Below, in pieces: positions 16,610 to 26,322 of a DNA stretch of 64,000 nt (positions within the stretch are counted from its first letter, which is position 1; each line of letters begins with the position of its first letter). The position numbers were made by a program, and so were the translations under genes. Below the pieces are notes generated by a model that saw only the letters and a program-made list of their open reading frames with translations, searched no databases and was not told the origin of the DNA. This stretch comes from Marinobacter maroccanus (lineage in GTDB: Bacteria; Pseudomonadota; Gammaproteobacteria; Pseudomonadales; Oleiphilaceae): NCBI RefSeq assembly GCF_002933275.1, contig NZ_PSSX01000001.1, forward strand, positions 372,001 to 436,000, read 5' to 3'.

Positions 16610-18097
16610 CTAGAAGCCCTCGGGCCTCAAAAACCCAGCCAGCCCGGCCTCTTCCAGCAATCCGGCAAACCCGATCGTAGTCAGATCCATCCCCGGTGCA
16701 CCAATAACCTGAACATTGAAGGGCAGGCCCTCTTTCGTCCGTCCAAGGGGCACAGAAGTCGCGGGCAGACCCAGCAGGGTGGCGAAGGCGATCCAGCAGA
16801 ACTGGTCCATGTAAGCCCGTGGCTGGCCGGCAACGGTGATTCGGCGTTTGAAGACCGGGTGGGTGTGGTCATGCCGGATGGCGGTGGTTGGCGTTACCGG
16901 GGTAAGCAGGACATCCACTTCCTGAAATAATGACTCAATTTCAGCCCGCATTTTCTCGCGCATTTCGCTCCAGGCCATCCACTGGTAGACCGGCTGATTT
17001 ACGCCTCGTCCGTATTCACCGATAAACGGCGTCATAGGACCCAGGAATTTGAGCCAGTGTTCCAGTCGGGCGATCCATTTCATCTGCCTGCGCTGGGCGG
17101 GTTTCAGGGAGGTGCTCAGTAGAGCGCCGAGCAGGTTGAAGTAAGCGGGCAGGATGTGCTCAAGGCTCAGTAAAGGATGGCTGGCCTCGGTAACCATAGC
17201 GCCCCGTTCAGACAGTGACTTGCCCAGGGCCTGATAGCCCTCGGTCAGCTCCTGCTCTACCGGGCACAGGGGGTCTTCCAGCCATAAGCCGACCCGGGCC
17301 TGGTCGAGGCTTTTAAGTTCTGATGGTGCCATTTGCAGCGCCCAACTGCGCTCGTCGGCTGGCCGGGGGCCGGCAATGACGTTCAGCAGAAGCGCCAGAT
17401 CCTTGGCATTGCGCGCCATCGGTCCGCCCTCGACCAGGTCCGGTCGGGATTGGGTGCCGGGCGGTCCGGGAATGTGACCGCGAAACGAGACCAGGGAGCG
17501 GGTGGGCTTGTGGCCGAAAACGCCACAAAAATGGGCCGGTGTGCGTATGGAGCCTGCCAGGTCGCTGCCCACTTCCAGGGGCGTCATGCCGGCGGCCAAG
17601 GCAGCCGCCGCGCCGCCCGAGGAGCCCCCGGGGGTGTGCGCCGGGTTGTGGGGGTTGTTGGTTACCCCGAACAGCTTGTTATAACTCTGCAGGTCGGTGG
17701 CATAGATGGGCACATTGGTTTTGCCCAGGATAATGGCGCCGGCGTCTTCCAGCCTCTGCACAACATCAGCGTGGCTTTCGGGAGTATGGTTTCTGAGGGC
17801 CGGCGCACCCGCGGTACAGGTCAGGCCCGCCAATTCCCAGGTGTCTTTCAGGGTGAGGGGCAATCCGTGCAGCGGCCCTTTTACTGTGTTGGCTGCACGT
17901 TGTTCATCGGCCTGACGGGCACTGGCGAGTGCCCGCTCCTCATCCAGGGCGACAACGGCATTGATGGCCGGATTGTGTTCGCGGATCCGGTTCAGCAGGG
18001 CAGTGGTCAGAGCCTCGCTGGTCAGGGTGCCGGCCTCAAGTTGTGCCAAAAGGTCATGGGCGGATTGGTAATGCAGTGGCAATTGCGATGCATCCAT
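16610..18097 (-). CDS. Amidase signature family hydrolase
   Basis: This 495-residue enzyme probably hydrolyses an amide bond; the substrate is not known. The Ser-cisSer-Lys triad is visible: Lys84 in LTLKDTWELAG, the Gly/Ser-rich motif GGSSGGAAAALAAG with Ser159, and Ser183 in SDLAGSIRTPA. The spacings of 75 and 24 residues match the family. The end of the protein has PATSVPLGRTKEGLPFNVQV. It is not GatA: there are no gatB/gatC neighbours and the C-terminal half differs. It is likely transcribed separately from the gene 46 bases upstream. Confidence 0.9.
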   Translation of the reverse strand: MDASQLPLHYQSAHDLLAQLEAGTLTSEALTTALLNRIREHNPAINAVVALDEERALASARQADEQRAANTVKGPLHGLPLTLKDTWELAGLTCTAGAPALRNHTPESHADVVQRLEDAGAIILGKTNVPIYATDLQSYNKLFGVTNNPHNPAHTPGGSSGGAAAALAAGMTPLEVGSDLAGSIRTPAHFCGVFGHKPTRSLVSFRGHIPGPPGTQSRPDLVEGGPMARNAKDLALLLNVIAGPRPADERSWALQMAPSELKSLDQARVGLWLEDPLCPVEQELTEGYQALGKSLSERGAMVTEASHPLLSLEHILPAYFNLLGALLSTSLKPAQRRQMKWIARLEHWLKFLGPMTPFIGEYGRGVNQPVYQWMAWSEMREKMRAEIESLFQEVDVLLTPVTPTTAIRHDHTHPVFKRRITVAGQPRAYMDQFCWIAFATLLGLPATSVPLGRTKEGLPFNVQVIGAPGMDLTTIGFAGLLEEAGLAGFLRPEGF

Positions 18098-18142
18098 GGA
18101 TGGTCTCTTTATTGTTGGGTTTCTGGAAATCTCGCCAGTTTG

Positions 18143-19150
18143 TCAGGGCAACTCGGATCGCCAGTGTTTTACCTTTACCTGCCCCTTGATCGCGTCGATG
18201 ATTTCGATAATCAGATGGATCAGCGCCTCGTTCTGGGCCTCATCGGTTTTCACTTCACCGGGTGTCGGCAGGAATACGTTCACGATGTCTTCAATGAAGG
18301 CGTGGTTGGAGGCCGAGGCCAGATCTTCGAGAATCTGGTGTATAACATGGGCTACGATGTCTCCAACGGCCTCTTCCAGGGTTTCCTGAATGGTGGGACC
18401 CACCACCGGCAGATACTTCAGCCGCGACAGTTCCAGATTCTGCTTGAGAGCGTTATCAACCCGATCCTCCAGATAGCTGCGCAGCGCTCCGCGATTGGGT
18501 ACATAGCCTTCCTGGGCCGCCTCGGCAACCCGCCTGGAGATCCAGTCGGAGAGCATGTCCCGCCGGGGGTAGAGAATATCCTCCTGGATCTTGTCGAACA
18601 GGGGGGAGCCCCGTTTGACTTCCTGCTGCACGCCGCTCAGTACCTTGAGCACGATACGATCAGAGAGCTCTTCCATAAAGGCTTCGTAATAGAAATTCAC
18701 GAAGCGGTAAATCTTGCTATTCGTGACATCAATGATTTTATACTGGTGCAGTCGATAGATGATCGAGATCACCCGAAGTATACGGAGGAAGCGCAGGCTT
18801 CCTACGGGAATACAGCCCACCAGGTCATACCAGTGTATGAACGGGTAAAAGTACCAGCGGTCATAGATTTTGGCCTTGATGGCGTAACCCCAGCGGACAA
18901 AAAACTCGGTCAGGAAGATGCTGACAAAGATCAGATCGTAGAAGATGAAGCGTTCGTGAATGGGGTGGTAGGCGGACTGGATGGCCGGGGCATGTTCTTT
19001 CAGCAGATTCTGAACGGCGACAAAATTGTAGATCGAGTCCCAGATAATGAACGCCAGGTTGATGATCAGCAGCCCCAGCATCAGGAAATCAATGATGAAC
19101 CAGACAAGCTGGTGGCTGGATTTCAGGTTTTCTCGATTTATCTTCAGCAT
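18143..19150 (-). CDS. Voltage-sensor-like membrane protein without a pore domain
   Basis: This 335-residue membrane protein is predicted to have S1 (about 14-38), S2 (about 66-86, acidic Glu82 in FLTEFFVRW), S3 (about 102-116, Asp109) and an S4-like helix with Arg at 120, 123 and 126 plus Arg133 (SLRFLRILRVISIIYRL). No pore helix or selectivity filter follows. Instead there is a 195-residue soluble, helical C-terminal domain (for example EELSDRIVLKVLSGVQQEV and a late VGPTIQETLEEAV). The pattern matches ion-channel voltage sensors; the channel function itself is not supported. The role is unknown. Confidence 0.72.
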   Translation of the reverse strand: MLKINRENLKSSHQLVWFIIDFLMLGLLIINLAFIIWDSIYNFVAVQNLLKEHAPAIQSAYHPIHERFIFYDLIFVSIFLTEFFVRWGYAIKAKIYDRWYFYPFIHWYDLVGCIPVGSLRFLRILRVISIIYRLHQYKIIDVTNSKIYRFVNFYYEAFMEELSDRIVLKVLSGVQQEVKRGSPLFDKIQEDILYPRRDMLSDWISRRVAEAAQEGYVPNRGALRSYLEDRVDNALKQNLELSRLKYLPVVGPTIQETLEEAVGDIVAHVIHQILEDLASASNHAFIEDIVNVFLPTPGEVKTDEAQNEALIHLIIEIIDAIKGQVKVKHWRSELP

Positions 19151-19336
19151 TCGCCAAGGTCCGGTCTGTTGCTAAGTATCTGACAGGTTAGCGTATTTCG
19201 AGGCCACAAACGACTCGCCCTGCCGCCGCCCAAAGCATGCCGGAAGGCCAACCATGGATTAACTTGACCGTCTGCCATTAAACTCCCACGCTTGAACGGA
19301 AATCCTTCTTGTTACCACCAACACTGAAATAGCCGG

Positions 19337-21091
19337 ATGCTATCAATCTACCAAGTCGTGAATTCGGGCCGAGTCCGGCTTTTCATCGCTTTGCTGTGCT
19401 GTCTGCCTGCGTGGGTTTGCGCGCAACAGGTGGTTGTGAACATGGAAGGAGACTATCCGGCGCTGAAATCAAATGCCGAAGCCTTTATAGGTGACGTTGA
19501 GGGCCGGAGTGCGGGAAACCTGAGGCGTTACGCCTCCACTGCTTTGGGACAGGCCCGAGAGGCCTTACGCGCTCTCGGCTATTACAGTCCCTTGATTGAC
19601 TGGCGGATCGAGCAGGGCGATTCGGACTCTACCGCCAGGCTGATACTGTCGATTACGCCCGGTGAGCCGGTGCTGGTTAAGTCCCGTGTCGTTGAGATCA
19701 GGGGCGCGGCAGCCTCTGATGACCGGTTTACGTCAAATCTTCCCGCGCAGCCTGCCGAAGGGGATATCCTCAATCATGGCCAGTATGCCAATCTCCGGGA
19801 CACCATTCAGACCCGTGCCCGCCGGCGTGGATATTTTGACGGAACCTTTGTCACCAGAACCCTGGAAGTGGATCCCGCGACCCGTAGTGCCACTATTACT
19901 CTGATCTATGAAAGTGGCGAGCGGTATCGTCTTGGAGAGGTTACCTTTGAAGACGGCCACTGGTTCGAGCTTGGACTGCTGGAGCAGTTCGTCACCTTCG
20001 AACCCGGCATTCCCTATCATGCGGATGAGGTAGCCAGGCTGAATCGGGATCTTCAGAACAGCGGCTACTTCAGTGGGGTGGATATTGACGCATCGCCGAG
20101 CAGTGCCGAAGAGGGTGTTATTCCTGTGCGCGTGGAGCTGACTCGGCGAGAGGCCCGCTCAGTGTCTGCAGGCGTGGGTTTCTCGACCGATGTCGGGCCA
20201 CGGTTCCGGGGTAACTGGCGGGAACACTGGATCAATCCCATGGGCCACAAGCGTGGTGCGGAAACGGAGCTTTCGGTGCCAAGGCAAAATCTGAGTACCT
20301 GGTACGAGTTGCCTCTGGATCCACCCATGACTGATCTGATCCGGCTCACCGCCGGATATCAGCGGGAGGACATCGAGAATGTCGAATCAGAGCTGCTGAC
20401 CTTTGGCCAGCAATGGCAGCATCAGCTCGATAACGGCTGGCTTCAGGTTCTTTCACTACGATGGGAAGGTGAGCGTTTCAACATCGGCAACGACGAGAAA
20501 GGCACAAGCAAACTTCTGCTGCCGGGCGCTGGCTACTCGAAGATTCACGCAGACTCCCCGCTGGACCCCTCCCGTGGCTATCGCGTGCAGTTCGATGTCA
20601 CCGGTTCGCACCGGGCGGCCCTGTCCGATGTGGATATCCTGCACGTTAACGCTCTGGTAAAAGGGTTATTCACGTTTGCGGATCGGCACCGTTTCCTCGG
20701 ACGCGTCCAGGCAGGCGCGGTGGCGACCAACCGGTTTGCTGACGTGCCGCCTTCCCTGCGTTTTTTCGCAGGCGGCGACCAGAGTGTGAGAGGCTATGGC
20801 TATGAAACCCTTTCGCCAGAGAACGACAACGGAGTGCCTGTAGGTGGGCGCTTCCTGATGGTTGGCAGTGGCGAATATCAGTACCAGTTTGCGGATAAAT
20901 GGCGTGCCGCGGTGTTTGTGGATCATGGCAATGCCATCAATGACCTGAACGACCCCCTGGCAACTGGCGCCGGGATCGGCATTCGCTGGATCAGCCCGGT
21001 CGGTCCGTTGCGCCTGGACATTGCCAAAGGTCTGGATAGGGAATTTGGCGGGGACTGGCGGATTCACTTTTCCATGGGGCCCGAGCTTTGA
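19337..21091 (+). CDS. tamA: Translocation and assembly module protein TamA (outer-membrane Omp85 protein)
   Basis: This 584-residue outer-membrane protein has a signal peptide (LFIALLCCLPAWVCAQ), three POTRA domains (about residues 30-270; typical ALRALGYYSPLIDW and RRRGYFDGTFV) and a C-terminal beta barrel. The barrel carries the Omp85 lid-lock region (FFAGGDQSVRGYGYETLSP). With TamB it forms a trans-envelope complex used in assembly of some outer-membrane proteins and lipid transport. It overlaps tamB by four bases, which implies translational coupling. Confidence 0.95.
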   Translation: MLSIYQVVNSGRVRLFIALLCCLPAWVCAQQVVVNMEGDYPALKSNAEAFIGDVEGRSAGNLRRYASTALGQAREALRALGYYSPLIDWRIEQGDSDSTARLILSITPGEPVLVKSRVVEIRGAAASDDRFTSNLPAQPAEGDILNHGQYANLRDTIQTRARRRGYFDGTFVTRTLEVDPATRSATITLIYESGERYRLGEVTFEDGHWFELGLLEQFVTFEPGIPYHADEVARLNRDLQNSGYFSGVDIDASPSSAEEGVIPVRVELTRREARSVSAGVGFSTDVGPRFRGNWREHWINPMGHKRGAETELSVPRQNLSTWYELPLDPPMTDLIRLTAGYQREDIENVESELLTFGQQWQHQLDNGWLQVLSLRWEGERFNIGNDEKGTSKLLLPGAGYSKIHADSPLDPSRGYRVQFDVTGSHRAALSDVDILHVNALVKGLFTFADRHRFLGRVQAGAVATNRFADVPPSLRFFAGGDQSVRGYGYETLSPENDNGVPVGGRFLMVGSGEYQYQFADKWRAAVFVDHGNAINDLNDPLATGAGIGIRWISPVGPLRLDIAKGLDREFGGDWRIHFSMGPEL

Positions 21092-24000
21092 CGCAGACAC
21101 CAGAGAGATCGGAAGACAACCACCAGGAGCCACGGACCAGACCGCGTCGGTTTCGCTTCTGGTTGATGGTATCTCTGGGTGTGTTGATCCTCGTTCCCCT
21201 GGTATTGCTGGCGGCAGCTCTGCTGGCCCTGCGTTCCGAGACCGGGACCGCCTGGGTTATTGACCAGGTGCCGGGACTGCAGGCGGAGAATGATCGCGGC
21301 TCGCTGTTTGGCCAGTGGCAGGCTGACCGCCTGCAATGGCGTGGCTACGGGGTTGAAGTAATCGTTGAATCGCCACTCGTGGACTGGTCGCCTTCCTGCC
21401 TGTTCAGAAAACAGCTTTGTGTTGAGAGCCTGAAGGCGGAAACACTCGGGGTCACCCAGTTGCCGCCGGCAGACAAATCCGGGGATGGAGGAGCAATCAC
21501 ACTGCCGGGCGTGGATCTGCCTCTGGGGCTGAATATCAGCGGCGTCCGGATGGGGCCTTTCACTTTCAATGGCAACAGGATCTGGGACCGGCTTGAGCTG
21601 GATGCCGGCGGGTCGGGCGCTGACTGGACCATTGACCGCGCCTGGTATCAGTTGGGCGATTACACGGTCTCTGCCAACGGCCGGATCGAAACCCGCCGAG
21701 ACTGGCCCATCAATCTGGAAGTCAGGGCAGATATCCCGCCGCCGTATGGTGACAAGTGGGTTCTCGACGCCACGCTCTCCGGCAGCGTTCGGGACCTGAT
21801 GGTAGACGTCACCAGCCGCGGCTACCTGAATGCTGAACTCTCGGGGGAAGTCGAGCCGCTGGATCCAACCTTGCCGGCCAGACTCCGGATAACCTCGGGA
21901 CAGTTCCGGGCAGTTGAGGCACTGCCGGAGACCCTGGTGCTCAACGACTGGTCTGTGGAAGCCCGTGGCAGCTTGCAGAAAGGTTTTCGCACCCAGGCCC
22001 AGGCGAGGTTGCCCGGCACAACGGGGCCGGTGAGCCTGGCGCTGGAGGGCCTCGTGACCACGCAGGCGGCTGAGAACATCCGTATTGAACTGGCCACTGA
22101 TGGGAGCAATGGCAGCGAACGGAGTACGGTGGTGGCTAACGGGCGTGTGGCATGGAGCCAGGGCCTGGATGCCAGCGCGGATGTCCGCTTGCGTGGGTTT
22201 CCCTGGTATACCCTGGTCCCGGGCCTTGAGCCGCCGATAGTCGCGCTTCGGTCGCTGGATGGCAGCGTTTCCTGGCGGGAGGGAAGCTACCACGCGGAGC
22301 TCGAAGCCGGCGTTGATGGTCCTCAGGGCCGAGCCGAGCTGTCGACCACTGTCGATGGTGACACCGAGCAAACCACGCTGACCGATCTGACCGTCAGCAC
22401 CGGCGCCGGCTCGCTTGCCGGGAAGGGATCGGTGAACTTTTCCGGGCCGCTTTCCTGGCAGGCGGCACTGACTCTTCAGGATTTCAATCCCGGTTACTGG
22501 GTGCCAGTTCTTGAAGCCAGCCTGAGTGGTGATGTCACTACTGAAGGCCAGCTTGGGGACGGCCCCATACCCGCCATGAATGCCAACTGGAACCTGGAGG
22601 GCGAATGGCGTTCCAATCCTGCGTCGCTCACAGGGCGCCTTGATACGTCATCCGGTAGCTGGGAGTTGTCCGGGCTGAGTCTGGCGATTGGCGACAACCG
22701 GGTAGAGGGACGTGGCACCTGGGGCAATCTGTTGCAGGGGGATCTGGTTCTGAATCTGCCCGAACCGGAGATTGTCCTGCCCGGTCTGAGTGGCAACCTG
22801 CAAGCGACTCTGGCGGCAGAGGGAACGCCGGAGCGACCTGAGGGAGAACTGAAAGCGAGTGCTCAGAACTTCGTCTGGCAGGATCAGCTGAGTATTGAAA
22901 CACTGAGTCTGGAGGCCAATCTGGAAGAAGGGCTACGCCTTGTCAGTCGCTTGCAGGCGGAAAACCTCCGGGGCTTCGGGCAAGAGCTCGAAACGCTTAC
23001 TCTCGGAGCCAGCGGTACCCAGGGGCAGCACACGCTGACTGTTCAGGCCAACCATTCCGAAGCGGCTCTGGAGCTGGCTTTTGCGGGTGGGGCTGGCTCT
23101 GAGTGGAAAACCTGGCAGGGGGAGCTTTCGCAGGGGCTGATCAATCTCCCGGAGCAATCCCAGCGATGGAACCTTGAGTCGCCTGCAGCGCTCGCATACA
23201 GCGACAATGGTGAATTGACCTTTGGCACTCACTGCTGGCGCTGGCAACAGAGCACTGTCTGTGCCGATGACCAGACACTGCTCCCGGTCCCCCGCATTGC
23301 CTATCGGATTGACCGCTTCCCGACGGTGGCCCTGGCCCCGTTGCTACCGGAGACTGTTCGCTGGAATGGTCGAATAAACGGAGAGGTCGACTTTACCACC
23401 GTGGCGGACGGGCCGGATGGAAGAATTTTCCTGGACGCCGGTGATGGTGAATTCGAACTGCTGGTGGACGGAGAATGGGAAGCTCTCACCTATAACGCTC
23501 TGACTACCGAAGTCAGTCTAAAACCTCAGCAAGCAGACCTTGCGTTCCGGCTTTCCGGCCCGGAACTCGGCGAGTTTGTCCTGAATATGGGACTGGACCC
23601 GAATTCGGAGAACCGTAACGTAGAGGGGTCGTTCAGTCTGGAAGGGCTGGATATTGCTCTTGCAGGGCTGCTTTCAGGGCTTGATGAGGTCGCCGGTCGG
23701 GTAAACGGCCAGGGCCAGCTCTCCGGCCCGTTGATGAAGCCGGCCGTGACCGGAGAATTGAACCTGGTGGATGGCCGGGTTTCAGATCCCCGGTTGCCGG
23801 TGCCGATTGAGGAGATGATTGCCAGCCTGCAGTTCTCCGGCTATTCGGCGCGGATCAGTGGCAGAATCCAGAGCAATGCCCGCAGCCAGACCATTGTGGA
23901 TGGCGAAATCGACTGGCAACAGGCTCCCCGGGGAAAAATTACCATTTCCGGAAGTCGTGTTCCTTTTAACTTGGAGCCTTATGCGCAGCTTGAGGTTGAA

Positions 24001-24849
24001 CCGGATCTGAACATTGTCTTCCGGGAGGGGACACTTGAGGTAACCGGGCAAGTCGGCGTACCCAGGGGCGACATCGAGATCAAGGGACTACCCGAGCAAG
24101 CGGTGTCGGTGTCGGAAGATGAGGTTATTGTTGGCGTTGAGCGGGAAGAGCCGGTTGTCCGTTCATTGAACATGGATGTGACCGTATTGGTGGGGGAAGA
24201 CCAGGTAACCTTTGCCGCGTTCGGTGTTACCGGCGATCTCAAAGGCTCTCTCAGGATCGGAAACGACATGGATACCCGGGGCACGCTTCAGTTGGTCAAT
24301 GGCCAATACGAAGCCTATGGCCAGGAGCTTGAACTCAGACGTGCGAGACTGCTGTTTGTCGGAAACCTGACCCAGCCTTATCTGGATATCGAAGCAGTTC
24401 GAACAGTGGGTACCGTGGTTGCCGGTATTCGCCTGACAGGACCTGTTCAATCGCCCCAGACGGAGGTGTTCTCGAACCCCGACATGCCGCAGACGGACGC
24501 ACTCTCCTACGTGATTCTGGGCAGGGCGCCCCAGAGCCGGGGTGATGAGGGGCAGATGAGCCGGGCGGCACTGTCACTCGGGCTGACCCAGGCCAGCAAG
24601 GTGACCGGGCAGATTGGTGAGGAGTTCGGGATTCGCCAGCTGACACTTGAGGCAGAAGGTTCCGGCGACCAGACTTCGGTGGTAGCCAGCGGCTACCTGA
24701 CGGACGAGTTGAGCGTGCGCTATGGTGTCGGCATCTTCGAGCCGATCACGACCGTTGCCTTGCGCTACGATCTGGGCCGCTACTTTTACCTGGAGGCTGC
24801 CAGCGGGCTGGCGGCCTCCCTGGATATTTTCTACACCCGGGATTTCTGA
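21088..24849 (+). CDS. tamB: Translocation and assembly module inner-membrane protein TamB
   Basis: This 1253-residue AsmA-like envelope protein has one N-terminal membrane anchor (about residues 27-48, WLMVSLGVLILVPLVLLAAA), a very long periplasmic region of beta-rich repeats, and the C-terminal DUF490/TamB domain (VLGRAPQSRGDEGQMSRAAL; final Phe). The start is taken as the TTG at 21088, which overlaps the tamA stop (TTGA) and puts the Arg-rich segment RPRRFRF before the anchor. The first in-frame ATG (21166) would cut into the anchor. It is thought to form a lipid-carrying groove between the membranes. Confidence 0.93.
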   Translation: MTQTPERSEDNHQEPRTRPRRFRFWLMVSLGVLILVPLVLLAAALLALRSETGTAWVIDQVPGLQAENDRGSLFGQWQADRLQWRGYGVEVIVESPLVDWSPSCLFRKQLCVESLKAETLGVTQLPPADKSGDGGAITLPGVDLPLGLNISGVRMGPFTFNGNRIWDRLELDAGGSGADWTIDRAWYQLGDYTVSANGRIETRRDWPINLEVRADIPPPYGDKWVLDATLSGSVRDLMVDVTSRGYLNAELSGEVEPLDPTLPARLRITSGQFRAVEALPETLVLNDWSVEARGSLQKGFRTQAQARLPGTTGPVSLALEGLVTTQAAENIRIELATDGSNGSERSTVVANGRVAWSQGLDASADVRLRGFPWYTLVPGLEPPIVALRSLDGSVSWREGSYHAELEAGVDGPQGRAELSTTVDGDTEQTTLTDLTVSTGAGSLAGKGSVNFSGPLSWQAALTLQDFNPGYWVPVLEASLSGDVTTEGQLGDGPIPAMNANWNLEGEWRSNPASLTGRLDTSSGSWELSGLSLAIGDNRVEGRGTWGNLLQGDLVLNLPEPEIVLPGLSGNLQATLAAEGTPERPEGELKASAQNFVWQDQLSIETLSLEANLEEGLRLVSRLQAENLRGFGQELETLTLGASGTQGQHTLTVQANHSEAALELAFAGGAGSEWKTWQGELSQGLINLPEQSQRWNLESPAALAYSDNGELTFGTHCWRWQQSTVCADDQTLLPVPRIAYRIDRFPTVALAPLLPETVRWNGRINGEVDFTTVADGPDGRIFLDAGDGEFELLVDGEWEALTYNALTTEVSLKPQQADLAFRLSGPELGEFVLNMGLDPNSENRNVEGSFSLEGLDIALAGLLSGLDEVAGRVNGQGQLSGPLMKPAVTGELNLVDGRVSDPRLPVPIEEMIASLQFSGYSARISGRIQSNARSQTIVDGEIDWQQAPRGKITISGSRVPFNLEPYAQLEVEPDLNIVFREGTLEVTGQVGVPRGDIEIKGLPEQAVSVSEDEVIVGVEREEPVVRSLNMDVTVLVGEDQVTFAAFGVTGDLKGSLRIGNDMDTRGTLQLVNGQYEAYGQELELRRARLLFVGNLTQPYLDIEAVRTVGTVVAGIRLTGPVQSPQTEVFSNPDMPQTDALSYVILGRAPQSRGDEGQMSRAALSLGLTQASKVTGQIGEEFGIRQLTLEAEGSGDQTSVVASGYLTDELSVRYGVGIFEPITTVALRYDLGRYFYLEAASGLAASLDIFYTRDF

Positions 24850-24851
24850 AC

Positions 24852-25556
24852 TCAATCAAGTTCAAAGGTTGCGGTCACCGAGGCGCGGATCTCGCGCTCG
24901 CCCACGCTGGAAACGGCATCTGACATTGATTTGGCTTCCGACATCATCATCGGCACCGGTCGATGCCCGCCATTAATATTGATGGTGACTACATCGCCGC
25001 AGGTCTGGTCGAGCCGGCTCGCCACAAATCGGCACCTGGCCTGGGCGTCGGCAATGGCTCTGGCCAGTGCTTCCTGTTCCATGCCGGCTTCATCTGAGTG
25101 GAAGAACTGATGGGGCCCAAGCTGGTAATCCAGACCCACGGCCTGGGCCTCCCGGATCAGCGGATTCAGCAGGCTCAGATCATTGATGCTGAAGCTTATG
25201 GTCTGTGAGGCTACAGCCTGCTTTTCCGGTTCCTTGCCGCGCTCAGGCGCAGGCAGCGTGCGGGTGTACAGGTTCACCGTTGCGTCGGAATAGTCGTTGA
25301 GCCGATCCCGGTAGTCGGAAATGCTCTCACGCCACTGTGCCATCAGTGCAGCCACCCGCTCGGTAGCCTTCTGGGGAAGGGCATGCTCGGCACTGGCAGT
25401 AAACTGCAGCCGGGCGCTGTCCGGCTCATAACGAACGCTGCCTTCGCCGGTGAGCGTCACTTCGCCCGCCATGGCAACTGTCGGCAGGATGAGCGCCAGG
25501 GAAAGAATAAAACGGGATTTCAGATGTGAACGTGGCTTGAGGTTCCGTCCGTTCAT
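24852..25556 (-). CDS. SIMPL domain (DUF541) periplasmic protein
   Basis: This 234-residue exported protein has a signal peptide (FILSLALILPTVAMA) and a SIMPL domain: VTLTGEGSVRYEPDSARLQF at the start, and a conserved late part with ANFELD-like end SVTATFELD. The ATG at 25556 has a perfect AGGAGG eight bases upstream; the longer reading frame starting at 25658 is not needed. The function of SIMPL proteins is not well defined; some protect against oxidative or envelope stress. It is convergent with tamB (gap of 2 bases) and lies downstream of the amidotransferase-like gene. Confidence 0.88.
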   Translation of the reverse strand: MNGRNLKPRSHLKSRFILSLALILPTVAMAGEVTLTGEGSVRYEPDSARLQFTASAEHALPQKATERVAALMAQWRESISDYRDRLNDYSDATVNLYTRTLPAPERGKEPEKQAVASQTISFSINDLSLLNPLIREAQAVGLDYQLGPHQFFHSDEAGMEQEALARAIADAQARCRFVASRLDQTCGDVVTININGGHRPVPMMMSEAKSMSDAVSSVGEREIRASVTATFELD

Positions 25557-25587
25557 GGTATTTCCTCCTTTGGAAACAGTGAGATTA

Positions 25588-26322
25588 TCAGGCATTGTCG
25601 GCGTCCGGTTCCAGGCGGGCCAGCTTGTATCGGCGGGCGGCATCCACGAACTGGCCAAAGATGCGCCGGTGCCCGCCGTGGTAGAGCAGGTATTCCGGAT
25701 GCCACTGGATGCCTGTCAGCCATTGGCGCCCGGTGCTTTCAATAGCCTGTACAAAAAGATCATTGTCCACGGCCGTCACCCGCAGATTGCGGCCCAGGCG
25801 CTTGATCGCCTGACTGTGAATCCGGTTGGCGCCGATTACCGGCGAGCGCATGGCTTGTTCAAGCCGGCTGTGCGTGACCAGGCGGACGGTTTGCAGAGGG
25901 AGTAACAGGGGGCGGTGCCGGGTGTTTACCCTCAGCGGAGTCACGTTCTGGCACAGGGAGCCACCATGAAAAACATTGATTAACTGTGCACCTCGGCAAA
26001 TCCCGAGCACGGGAATACCTATGGCCTCAGCCTGCTCGAGCAGCGACTGATCGGTAGCATCCCGTTTGCGATCATAGTTGGCGGTAACCTGGGGTTCCTG
26101 GCCGTATCGCTCTGGATGGACATGGGTGCCGCCGGAGAGCACCAGGCCGTCCAGCATGGCTACGGCTACCCGTGACCCGGGACGAATGTAGTGGGTACGG
26201 GCGCCGTGGAGACGCAGTCCGAGGCTGATCAGACGATGGGCCAGGCTTTTCCTGGCGGGGCCGCTGATGCCGATGGTCAGTCCGGGAACCTCAAGCTCCT
26301 GTTCGGGATGCTGTTCAGACAT
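25588..26322 (-). CDS. Class I glutamine-amidotransferase-like gamma-glutamyl hydrolase (PuuD-like)
   Basis: This 244-residue hydrolase of the peptidase C26 type has nucleophile Cys109 in LGICRGAQLINV and the partner pair His208/Glu210 in GIQWHPEYL, so the triad is complete. Family members remove glutamine ammonia or cleave gamma-glutamyl bonds. There is no synthase domain. It overlaps the upstream amidoligase by 8 bases, so the two are translated together; the likely task is hydrolysis or editing of the amidoligase product. It is not simply puuD: the other putrescine-degradation genes are absent. Confidence 0.88.
   Translation of the reverse strand: MSEQHPEQELEVPGLTIGISGPARKSLAHRLISLGLRLHGARTHYIRPGSRVAVAMLDGLVLSGGTHVHPERYGQEPQVTANYDRKRDATDQSLLEQAEAIGIPVLGICRGAQLINVFHGGSLCQNVTPLRVNTRHRPLLLPLQTVRLVTHSRLEQAMRSPVIGANRIHSQAIKRLGRNLRVTAVDNDLFVQAIESTGRQWLTGIQWHPEYLLYHGGHRRIFGQFVDAARRYKLARLEPDADNA

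Noticed and set aside
18090..18110. CCATGGATGG near the amidase start, like the second core hairpin
   Set aside because: It is the start codon region of the amidase, without the rest of the element.
17333..19183. A 616-codon plus-strand open frame
   Set aside because: It runs opposite to the amidase and the voltage-sensor-like gene, has no family sequence, and is a typical GC-rich shadow frame.
21064..22371. A 435-codon minus-strand open frame
   Set aside because: It lies antisense to tamB, whose product is clear; the translation has no recognisable domain.
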